NCBI GenBank assembly: GCA_964030475.1
Contig: CAXIPT010000006.1
Location: 5,374,898 to 5,438,897, forward strand
DNA: 64,000 nt
Direction: 5' to 3'
DNA from: Tethya wilhelma
Taxonomy: Eukaryota > Porifera > Demospongiae > Tethyida > Tethyidae
This document shows, in pieces, positions 10,741 through 22,800 of the stretch. The notes beneath the pieces were generated by a model. It made no database searches, was not told the DNA's origin, and worked only from the letters and a program-made list of their open reading frames with translations. The translations under genes were made by a program, and so were the position numbers. Position 1 is the first letter of the stretch; each line of letters opens with the position of its first letter.

Positions 10741-12743
10741 AACATTGCACATGGTGTGTGGGAGAGAAGGGAAAATCACTTGAACCTTACAACAAATTCA
10801 CAATATCACATTTCAAGCACACACAGATACACGGTAAGAATGTACACCTACCACACACATTTGGCCTGACTTATATAAACAAGTATTTAGGCACAATTCT
10901 ATAGGAAGCTTAGACCCTATAGCTATTAATCTGAACTCTACTAAAATTCCACTTATGTGGTTGATCCCCAGCTAATTGAACCATACTAGGAATCTCCACC
11001 ATCATTGATTAGGCCTCTATTAAAGTTTCACTCAAAATCTGATATCTCTCAGTGATATAATGCGTACTAACAATAATTTGCGTCTCCAATGCTCACAAGG
11101 GCAGAGTCATTGGTGCCATGGGGGACAGGTGGAGTAACTGATGCTAACTGGACATTAAAGGTTTCCACTCAAGCATATCTGTGTTTAAAGAAATCTCGGC
11201 ACATCTTTGAAATCGAGAAAAGATTATGAAATCAATACAGTATATGAATTAGATGTATATGGATAATTGTAATTATGACCAGTTTCAAGCCTTGATGTAT
11301 ACCAGCCATATTTGCAATGATGCCATTACGATGGTTTTATAGTAACTCTAGCTGTGCATGTGTCACATACCTGCACTTGAATCCCTTGTTGTAACAGTCA
11401 CTGCAATCTCCACTTCAGACCCAATCTGGTGGGACCGAAGACAGAACCACACACACATCCAGAGCTGGGCCACCTTCAACCCCAGAGTAGAGCCTACTAG
11501 AGAACTCAACAGTGGCATCTGAAAAACAAAAAAAAAAATGACATTTTACAACATTCTACACAAATTTCCAAAATAAACTTTAAATCCTTTGTTGTGGGAG
11601 AATAACAATAACCTTGCAAATCAACATCTTGTATGGTGACCATGGTAGCATCAAGAGACAAGGCTAGTGCATCATTTGAAACACTCTAATTGGTGACATT
11701 GAATGACTGGTGTCCTTCAACTAATGAGTCAGTCATGAGAGCCACGTCGATACAAGCCAGAGAACCATTAGTCGATCCTTCAGGTAGTGTGGCTAATAGA
11801 CCAGTCACTAGGCTATAATCACTGGGGTTTGTATGTATGTGTGCAAGTGTGGGTATGTGGGTGTGTGGGTATGTGGTATGGGTATGTGCATGTGTGTGTA
11901 TACGTGGGTATGTACTTAATAAGAATGCTGTGCCATGCATGCTGACACCTGGTGCACTTTATCGTACACAAGCTAGCACATGTATGCACACATATTCACT
12001 TGTTGATAAGTCTTGGATAGCAAATATCACCTCAAAGTCTAGTCCAAGCAGTCCACTCCAGCAGGTTGGCAATGGCACAGATAGACAGTCCATCACCTTC
12101 ATGAGCAATGAGAGTTTCGCTTGTCAGATAAATCAATCCACCTACATGTAGTATGGAAAACAGTATCACACAGGATCATTCAAGTATAAGCTGTACATTC
12201 TCATACTCTCACAAATAAAACCTTATCACAAGATTTAGTGAGAAAGGCATTAATTAAAACCGTGTACATTGAACATGATATATAAAGAATGTAGCGAAAT
12301 TTTCTAAGAACTGCATGAAATTCTCACACCCACACACCCACACATCCATGAATGGCTAATTGGCAGAAGTAAGTAAAGGTTAATATTTGAAGCATTTCAT
12401 GCATAACAACCCTGTGTAGGCAGAGAGTGCACTATGATTGGAGGTTAATTTTGAATAGTAAATCATATCTAAACTCAATAAGGTCAAACTACATGCACAC
12501 ACACACATGGACATTCTTTTTGAGCTAACAACTTTTACCCTGACAACTAGGCAGCTTATCACACACACCATTGTAACACTGAAATAACTTCCTGGAACAG
12601 AACGCCCATTAAATAAACTAACCATAGCCCACACTTACAACACTAATTTGGGACATATTCATACTTACTCTCATCATCCAAGATGCAGAGCATCACAGTC
12701 TCCTCTCCTGGTTCAAAGGTGGCAGCACCAGACAAAACAGACA
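10740..12743 (-). pseudogene. Decayed duplicate of gene C Calx-beta exons
   Basis: This stretch follows gene C from 32862-34019 and on to 38440 in order. Lesions visible by comparison with the intact exons: an in-frame TAG at 11686-11688 where exon 34929-35144 reads IYSVS; an extra base in the N-half at about 11430 (CCCAATCTGG against CCCCTCTGG at 33568); loss of the 5' part of the C-half near 11210; a destroyed donor at about 11070; an insertion of about 4 bases near 12060; and replacement of the start of the last C-half by a minisatellite. It lacks the 1.86-kb TTAA element found in gene C. It lies between gene D and gene E and cannot encode a Calx-beta array. Confidence 0.75.
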
Positions 12744-12950
12744 ATGTTGCATATCGTATGCCGCATGTCGTATATCGAATGTCGTATGTCGCATGTCGCA
12801 TGTTGCATGTCGCATGTTGGATGTCGCATGTTGGATGTCGCATGTTGCATGTCGCATGTTGCATGTCGCATGTTGGATGTCGCATGTTGCATGTCGCATG
12901 TTGGATGTCGCATATAGTATGTCGGATGTTGGATCTTGGATGTCTGACAT
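12744..12950. repeat. 7-bp-based minisatellite (CATGTCG/CATGTTG/GATGTCG)
   Basis: About 28 units of a 7-base motif alternate between CATGTCG, CATGTTG and GATGTCG, forming 14- and 21-bp higher-order units. It interrupts a Calx-beta C-half exon (LSGAATFEPGEE) of the decayed copy. The open frames across it are a by-product of the repeat. Confidence 0.9.
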
Positions 12951-13415
12951 CAAATGTTGGATAACTCACAAAGTGTGAATTAACCAGTATAATTACAGAA
13001 ACACATAACTATCATAATGGTCTTTTAATTTGTTTGTGCTTCTATTTATCAAAACTTGGTAATTTCTGCGTCATATTATTTTGATAGTAATAAGCATAAT
13101 AGACAATTTGAGAAGCATAATAGGTAGGTTTTGGAGCATAATTGGGCCATTCTTTGAGCATAAAAGAAAAAAAGCAGAGTCTTTAGCATAATCTATCAAA
13201 GCCTAGTTAGGACATATATACTATCGTGGGAATGGACTATAATTATAAATTATTACAAACACACATTTTAATGCATCAGTGGGTACACACTAATATTATA
13301 TTATTCACTCTAACATGTTGATGGTATAAAAAATTAATGACTTAAAAAATCCATTAAAAATTGTACTTTAGCTAACATTGACTCTAAAAGTGTATGTATG
13401 TGAATATACCACTCA
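12951..13415. other. Region downstream of gene D with no recognised gene
   Basis: AT-rich non-coding DNA with several GCATAAT-like words at about 13090-13200. No exon signature was seen. Confidence 0.5.
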
Positions 13416-14930
13416 TCAGACTTTCTCTTCAGCTATCTCAACATCTCCATCCGGTCCATCTTCAACGATGTAGAGATTGACATTAGGCAGGATGACATCA
13501 TCATCCACCCTTGTGACCACAGGCTTCTTAGGAGGTCTGAAATACATAAATAATTCATATTTGAATAAAGATTGCACAACTAGTTATGCATTAATCTTGT
13601 GATACTTAGATCAATGAAAAAAGTGCCTAAAAAGCAGCTGTATATATAGTACATGCATAGATACTATCCAATCATTAATGCCTTTTATAGCTGCATCTTT
13701 TATTAATAGTCAGTAAAGCTATTGGCTCTTACTTGAAGGAGTAAGAGCTGCTGTAGTCTAGTCGCTTCTTCACAACTATCATGATAATGGCAATCACTAT
13801 GAGGACAATAATCGCCAGTAGTGCAATCACTCCTATCACAATACCCACTATCTCCCCAGTGTTGAGGGCACTGCTGGGGGCAGGAGGGATGCAGTCATCA
13901 GAGGAGAGGGAACTGGAGCGGGTCTGACAAGTTGGGTCTGTCATCAGAATACTACCGGCTACTTGGAAGGCTGATGACCTTCGTACCCATGACTCAACAA
14001 GGACGAGGACATTTGATGCTCTAAAGTTCAGAGTTGAAACAGTCGATAGGACAATCTCTCCGTTGAAGACCACCTCTGTCACTAGGTTGGTACAGTTGAA
14101 CCGCCCGTTAATGATGTTGGCTTCTGTGACGTTACAAAAGCATCGCTGACTAGCAGCTTCACCGATAGCTCTTCGAATGTCCCTCATCTTTTGAGCTGTA
14201 TTGTCAGCCTGCATAACAAGTCAATCCATTGAGTGTATCAGGTTGTTTATTAGCTGATGGTACTGCAATATGATAGCCTCGTACCCAGGCTGACGTTTGA
14301 CCTTCAGTAGCTTGGCTACAAAGTGCTACATGTCATCATTGTCAAGCTAAACTTACAATCCATGTTATGCAGTCATCCACAGGTCCGAATCGAATTTGGA
14401 CAAATTCTCTTGTAGTTCTTTCTACATTGAGAAAAAGCATAAAGAAGTTTCGCACGACTAATAACTAAAGTGTGCACCATCAAACTTACCATCTTCAATG
14501 TTGATAGCGATGTTTGCAGGAGCTCCAAGATCATACTGTGAAGACTCCACTATGGATACGTTGAAGTGGTGGTCTCCCTCAAACTCTGTGTCTGGGTGGA
14601 TGTTAATGGTGACACCACGAGCTGTTCCATTGACACTTCCAACTGGAAAGACAACCTGGAAAGGACTAGTCACTTCAGAGAAATCAGCAGGAGAGACTGA
14701 AAGAGAGAGAGAAAATGACAACTTAAGCTGGTAAATAAGAAAAAAGTGCTCTAGATAGACCATTATTGTTTCCTTACCAGCACTTCCATTGATGGTCATA
14801 AGTGGCACTGTGATTGGAATTGCTAGTTCATCCCCAGCTTGGAGCCCCAGTCTCACAGACACAGAGATATCAGTGGTCAAATGGGCAGGTTCAAAGGCCG
14901 TCACTATGGGCACCAGACTAACAGTGGCAA
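13416..14930 (-). other. Gene D 3' end: last Calx-beta, juxtamembrane module, TM and tail
   Basis: Exons 14778-14930 and 14490-14696 form Calx-beta 18. Exon 14357-14421 (ends DDCITWI) changes the phase from 1 to 0. Exon 13733-14208 carries the juxtamembrane module (CFCNVTEANI, FNC, VLVESW, DPTC, DDC), the TM and KKRLDYSS. Exon 13416-13536 is the acidic tail (RVDDDVILPN, EEKV stop). Gene C exon 32287-32765 has the same module with matching Cys and Trp positions. The fold recalls SEA-like membrane-proximal modules by pattern only. Confidence 0.75.
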
Positions 14931-17900
14931 CTGAAATCAAACATCAAGTATACAAATTAATGCCCGGCACAAACACCACACACACACATACACACACACA
15001 CACACAAACATTAAACATGTACTAACCATTAATGTCTTGAATGGTGACATAAGCTGAAGTGTTTCCTAGTTCTAGTGGAGGAATTGTTGACAACAGATCA
15101 ACATAGAAACTGTGGTCTCCCTCAACAAATGAGTCACTGAGAAGAGGAATCTCAATGCATTGCTGAGTGTAGTTTAGAGAAGCAAAGTCGCCCAGCTGAT
15201 AAGTTACAGTCAGTGACTCAGGAAGGGAGTAATCTTCATCAAGTACTGTATAAAAATAAAACACATTTGTCGTTTTATTTACTGTTAGTGACTATTTCAT
15301 GTTCTAACCTGCTGTGGAGTCAGAGAGAGAGAGAGTGGCCAGGATCTCTCGCTCGGAGCCTCCCAATGGGACATCAGACAAGACTACACAGACCATTGCT
15401 GTTTCATTTTCAACTCCGTAATAACCAGTGTCTGTCAAACCCACTGTTGCATCTACATGGAATTTACAAACCCAAAAAAACATATCATGACAGAAGTTGC
15501 TACTATCATCGATCATTTCCTTTACTCTCATTGTCCACAATTTGTATTTCAATCATTCTCTGAGAGCCAATGTTTATGTTGTATCCACTGATGGATGCCG
15601 AAACCAATACCACATTAAATGATTCAACATCTTCTAGTATCACATCATCTTCAATTTGAATTGATACATCCTGACACTCTTGAGTGTTGATGGGAGTGGT
15701 TTCAGGGATATCAAAGGAAAATGTGTAGTAAAGATAGTCTTCAGTTTGCACTATACAAATGTGTGCATGTGAATAAGTGAAATAGGAATTAAAGATAAAA
15801 ATTTAATGTGTGCAGTAATATTTGTAAGACATTTATTATAGCATCTTTGACTCTTAAGACTTACTTGCTGTGAGTGATTGAGTTTCAAAAGTAGTTGTTA
15901 TGGGACATTCCAGTCCACCAGCTGGCAGTTGTGTGATCTCCACACACAGTGACACTGTGTTAGCCTGACCTCCCTCCTCCAATACATACTGCAGTGTCCC
16001 AGTCACTTGCACCTCACCAACTAACAGTTACAAAGCGTGCATGCATACATTCACAGCTGAGTGAAGTTAAAGTAGATGTATCAAGATGTATACAGGTACA
16101 TTAATTCATACATATAGAGAATTATGACAACTTAAATCATACATAATTACCTTCATTGTCGCCAATGGTTACGACACTTGGAGTGGCAGTGCCAGAGAAT
16201 GGTGGGGTTGTGCTTACAACATACACCTCGAAACCATGTGGACCTTCCAGCACATCATCATCAATGATTGACACAGCTACACATTCCTCAGTGCCGTTTC
16301 CACTCCCTGGCTCAAAGATAACCTCAAACGGTTCCACCAACTGGTAGTCTTGGCCCTGAATTGCTGCATGGTATGTGTGATAGAGAAAAGGCAGTACAAT
16401 GTTAGAATTAAGGTTAAAATTTTTACTATATTAGAATTAAGGTTATAGAGAAGATTTTAATACACTTAAACTATTGAAAATTGAAAAAAAACTAAACAAA
16501 ATTAAAATTTGCAATTGGAAGTGTAATTGCAAATGTGACTAGATAGTTGTGTGTTTCGGCTCTTGATTGATTTGTGTGCCAATCAATCTACACGACTGCC
16601 TAATTTTGCATTTTTACCAACACATATGTACCTTCCTTAAGGCCATCGCTTGCATTATTAGCAAGAGTTACAGTTATGGGACAAGACACTCCACCTCGTG
16701 GTATGTCAGTCAGAGTGAGACATATCTGTGTCACAGTGGTGAGAGACTGGCCCTCTGTGGCAGAGATCTGGGCCACGGAAAATTTCACTTCTGCATCTGT
16801 GGATCAAATAGATCAATGAACGGTTAGTATTAGTATCAAAACAATCTTATCACACCATCATCGTCATCATCAGCAATAGTCACAGTTGTTACATCATATC
16901 TGCTATCAGCAACAACATTGTCAGGAGAGATATTCGATATTTCAACGGTGAAGGTCTGTTGGTCACCCTCCAGCTCAAGGTCATCTACAATGGTGATATC
17001 AACACACTGCAGATCACCGTTCACAGACGATGAAGGGAATTCAACTTGAAAAAGATCCGGAACAATAAAATCTTCACCCAAACCTGTGGATAGAATGAAA
17101 AATAAAGTCTCAATGCTATATGCTAAATCATTTCAATCATGCCTGCCTGATCCACTGACTGACTGAACTAACCAGTTTTAGAGCCATTCACAGCGGTGAG
17201 TGTAACAGTGATAGTGGTTTCTGAGCCTCCTACAGGTAGAGACAATATCTCCAGACAAACTTCTACAGGGCTGGCTTGTCCTTCCAGGGCAGAGAACATC
17301 GGTTGGTTAAACCTGACAGTAGCAGCTGGGTAAGAAATAATCAACCAATAGCTCATTAAAGTATAATAGTGATAATAATTATTAAGACACAAATTGTGTG
17401 ACGCATGCATCTCTACTTACTATTGGTATCTTCAATGTTTACAAAGGATAAGATAGGATTGAAAGAAATACCGAGTGGATTGGAATCCAACTCTATATGG
17501 AAACGTTGAGTTCCTTCCAACACATTATCTGCCAGTAAGGGAATCTGCACACACCGCTCGTCATTCACCTGCCGTCCAAAACTACCAGATGGACCAAAAA
17601 AATCAAAGTCAGTACCTCGTACTGTAACAATAGATATATAGATGTCAGAGAGTGATCTTAAAACCAACACAAAATGACAAAGTATTAATGATCATTCAAA
17701 CATTGGAAATAAACAAACCTGCAGTGCCAGGAAAAGCTGAAACAAATATTTGAATTTCCACTTCAGATCCTCCAGCAGGAAAATCAGAGAGCACGACACA
17801 TGCCATCACCGAGGTATTTTCAGCACCAGTGTATTCAGCACTACTGAAACCAAAAGTATATTCTGTAATGTTATGAGTGGAAAGAGCAGAAAAAGTTCTG

Positions 17901-19843
17901 AATCAACAGTTATGCTGACACCATTAATGACATGCATAAATTTATGGTAAGCTTACCATAGAGATTGCCATCCATTATGGTAATTGGTATCATGGAGTTA
18001 CCCTGGAACCTGGTTGGAGGGTTGGTACGTTCGATTGTAGCATACAGCACTTGGTCAGCCTCAAATATAGCATCATTGAGAAGAGAAATGTTCACACATG
18101 CTTCAGCTGGACTGGTTGAGTTGGCAGTGAAGGTTGCCATTAGCCCATCCTCAGTATCATAGTCAGTAGGGGCTGTATGTGGGATGGAGTTTAGGCATTT
18201 GATTTTATGGATCTACACTCAAGAACAGTATAATTGTATGTGATCGATCAACTCACATGTGGTGCTGTCTTGCAGTTGAAATGTGACATTGACATCGACT
18301 AGTAGCATTCCTCCAAACTCCAGTGTAGCACAGAGCATCACTGTATCTCCTTCATTACCACTCAGAGCAGCATCTCTTAGAGAAACAGTTGCATCTGAAG
18401 GACATGGAGAGAGATTAATTAGAAAAAATACTACCCCATTAATTCCTTCACACTTGCTAAAATATAAATATCAACAACATTTAAATTTAATAATTATTTG
18501 CATGTGCAGTGTTCATTGATGAACAGTATTAGCAAATTAAAATTTGCTGATTCGGGACTTTGACCGTCAAAAAATTAAAGCTATATGGTAGCTATAGCTA
18601 CAATTAAGTGTCCCTCTCTCTCACCATCTATGTCAGTAATGGTCACAGTGATGCTATTGTCATTGGGGTCCACCATCAGAGCTGGCTGTGTTTCTGGAAA
18701 TGGATTCCTCAGTGTCAATGTGAACTGGTGATCTCCTTCAAAGTCATTGTCATCTGTAACATTGATGTTGATACATGCTGGAGCTGCAGTACCCACTGGA
18801 AATGTAGCTATTCGTCCTCCAGATGCCATGATATCTACCATGGGTGCTACAAAAATTTATAAAGATAGAGAAATTTTTTTCACCACTAATAAGCATGCAT
18901 TGATGGTGAAAAATATACTTACTGGTTAATAGACCTGGAGTAACATCCATTATTATAGTTGCTGGAATCTCAAAATATTCCACTCCAGGAGCTTCAGCAC
19001 ATATCTCTAACATACTGGCATCATTTTCAATGGTAGTCATGTCCATACTCTGCATCTGTACAGTCACTGCATGAATGAATGTGTACAAAAATCACATAAT
19101 ATTGGTTCAGGAAAGACATTATCTAGTGAAAGCAGCTCAGAACAAAAAAAAAACAACTACCAGCTAACCATCATCATCTTGTATCGTGACCTCCACACTG
19201 TCAGTTCCTATGGTGATACCAGGAGGTGAACTAGGGAGGGAGACTGAGACAATGAATGAGTGGTCTCCTTCGTAATTATTGTCATCTATAATTCCAAACT
19301 CCAAACAGAGCTGGTCTCCCAACATGGTGGACGTATGAAAGACATACTGAAGACTTGATGGTAGGGAGTAATCCATGCCTAGCACTGTAGGATGAATTGA
19401 AAGATGTCAATGGGGCAGGTGGCCCATTCCTACTATACGTATGAAAGGAAAACTATTTATACTACATCCATTCTTACAATACAAAATGGTTATCACCATA
19501 TAAAAATCTAGCAAAGCAAAGTTAAAGTCATGTGCCAAAATCAGTGAGACAGGCCTTGTTCCAATACTTTTTACAGCACTGTCCATTCCTACACTGCTTA
19601 TTTTTTAAAATTTTTTACTACTTGTCAATAATTATTAAAGTGTGTAAGTTAAGGAAAATTCATACAATATTATTTTACCTGCTAGTGAGCTATCATTTGC
19701 TTCAATACTGATAGACACTGGAACAGCCAACTCATCCAATACAAATGAGGCTACACCACACACTTGTATTGCATTGTCAGTTCCTTCAAGAGGACTAGCA
19801 ACTGATATGAGATTGAAGTGAAAAGCTTGCACTACACGTGGAG

Positions 19844-19883
<40 letters not shown>

Positions 19884-22800
19884 CATAATTATATCAGACA
19901 TGCATGCAGCCACTTCCAAATCAAACTCATAAATATACAGGAGCAGACACTACATCAACACAGGAGCAGATAATGAGAAAAAAGGAAGAGGGAGGGAGTG
20001 TGATACGACCATGCATTTAATTGAAATTCAAACATTTACCCACCTGCTAGTTGTGTTACTAAATTTAGAGCCAAATGGTCGTGTGTTAACCATGGCGTAA
20101 GGCAGAGCAAAGTGAAAAAACCTCTGGTCACATTCATCTGAAGTCAACTAGGTGACAAGAGCTTTTCTTGTGGAGTAGAGATTGTTCTGGAAGTTTGGTG
20201 TCAAGTTTGAGCTTTCTTCTTTCAGCTAGTAGAGCCTTGGCTATCTCTGTCAAGTACTCACAGTATAAAAGTTCCTCGAATTTTCTTTAGAGTGGGTTAC
20301 ACACAAACGCAACCAACTGAAGGTAAAACAGCTACAAATTATTCCCCTTGCTTTATCTGTAACTCTTGTCTTCATCTCTGTCAGAGTATTTGAGTACTAG
20401 CTACACGCCATGTGATTCTATATTTAGTAACATGACTAGCATGGGTAACAGTTTGAATTTTAATTAAATGTGTGATCGTGTCACACTCCCTCCTTCTTCC
20501 TTTTTTCTCATTATGCGCTCCTGATCAGCATCAGTAGCTACATAAACTATCTCGGAGTGTCCACTATTATGATCTAGCTACTGTACTCCACATAGAAGCT
20601 TTTTTATTCCTAGAGAATCATGACAAATTATTTCACAGTTACCTTCATTGTCGCCAATGGTTACAACACTTGGAGTGGCAGTGACAGAGAATGGTGGGGT
20701 TGTGCTTACAACATACACCTCTAAACCATGTGGACCTTCCAGCACATCATCATCAATGATTGACACGGCTACACATTCCTCAGTGCCGTTTCTACTTCCT
20801 GGCTCAAAGATAACCTCAAATGGCTCCACCAACTGATAGTCTTGGCCCTGAATTGCTGCATGGTATGTGTGATAGAGAATATATTAGAATTATAAGGTTA
20901 TAGAGAAAATTATCAGCAGGTTCACCTACAGAAACTTTGTTACGACTGGTTTGATTGACTTTCAATATTCACCATACACTTAAACTATAACTGCGATTGG
21001 AAGTGTATCTGCTAATGTGACTAGATACTTGTGTGGTTGCTCTTGCATGATTGATTTGTGTACAAATCTACATGACTATCTACTTTATACATTCTTTATA
21101 CTGAAAACATAATATGTACCTTCCTTAAGGCCATCGCTTGCATTAGTAGCAAGAGTTACCATTATGGGACAAGACACTCCACCTGGTGGTATGTCAGTCA
21201 GAGTGAGACATATCTGTGTGACAGTGGTGAGAGACTGGCCCTCCATGGCAGCAATCTGGGCCACAGAAAAACTCACTTCTGCATCTGTGGATCAATGAAT
21301 GGTTAGTATTAGTATTGGTTTCAATCACAATAATCTCTATTATACCATCGTCATCATCATCAGCAATAGTCACAATTGCTACATCATATCTGCTATCAGC
21401 AACAACATTGGCAGGAGAGATATTCGATATTTCAACAGTGAAGGTCTGTTGGTCACCCTCCAGCTCTTGGTCGTTTACAATAGTGACATCAAAACACTGC
21501 TGATTACTGTTCACAGATGATGAAGGAAATTCAACTTGGAATGGATCTGGGATGGTAAAATCTTCACCCAAAACTGTGCATGGAATGAATAACAAAGTTC
21601 CAATGTTTTGCTCAATCATTTCAATCATGCCTGCATGCCTGCCTAACTGACTGACTAACCAGTTTTAGAGCCATTCAAAGCAGATAGTGCAACAGTGAAA
21701 TTGGTTTCTAAACCACCAGCTGGTAGAGACAATATCTCCAGACAAACTTCTAAACTGGCTTGTCCTTCCATTGCAGAGAGCATCAATTGGCTAAACCCGA
21801 CAGTAGCGGCTGGGTTTATAAGAAAAGAAATAAATGCATAATAACCAAAATTACTCTTTAAAGTTATAAACTATAATGATAAAATTCTGTTACTATAAGA
21901 CACAATTTTGTATGATTTGTGTGTGATGCATGCATCTCTACTTACTATTGATATCTTCGATAACTACTTGAGAATTGGGAATTTCGATCCCAATTAATGG
22001 GTCAGGAGCCAAGTGTAGCGATAAGGATTGGGTTCCTTCCAACACATCATCTACCAGTAAGGAAATCTCCACACAACGCTCATCATTCTCCAGCTCGTCG
22101 TAACTACCAGGTGGGAATGTAACAAGAGTTGCACCAACAAAGTCAAAGTCAGCACCTTGTACTGTAACAATAGATAGATGTCAGAGAGTGATCTTGCACA
22201 GTGAGAAAGATTCAATATTTTTTTAATGAACAAACCAACAATGCCAGCAGAAGCTGAAATGGACACTTGAATTTCCACTTCAGATCCTTCATCAGGGAGA
22301 TCAGAGAGCACCACACAAGCCATCACTGAGGTATTTTCAGCACCAGTGTATCTAGCACTACTGAAACCAACAGTAGTATCTGTATTGAGTGGAAAGAGCA
22401 GAAAACATTCTGAATCAATAGCTATGTCAACAGCATTAACGTCATACATAAATACCTTTCAACCATACAATGAAAGGATCGCAGAAACATTGAAGTTATG
22501 GTGAGCTTACGAAAGAGATTGCCATCCATTATGGTAACTGCTATCATGGAGTTACCCTGGAATCTGGTTGGAGGGTTGGTACGTTCGATTGTAGCATACA
22601 GCACTTGGTCAGCCTCCAGTATAGCATCATTGAGAAAAGAAATGCTCACACATGCTTCAACTGGACTGGTTGAATCAGCAGTGAAGGTTGCTATTAGCTC
22701 GTCCTCAGTATTATAGTCAGTAGGGGCTGTATGTGGGACCAGAGTTAAGGCATTTGATTTCATAGATCTACACTCAAGAGCAATAATATTATAATTACAA

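Noticed and set aside
12643..12978. Several overlapping long frames rich in Cys/His/Met (CDIQHATCNMRH type)
   Set aside because: They are translations of the 7-bp minisatellite in many frames, with no initiation or splice context.
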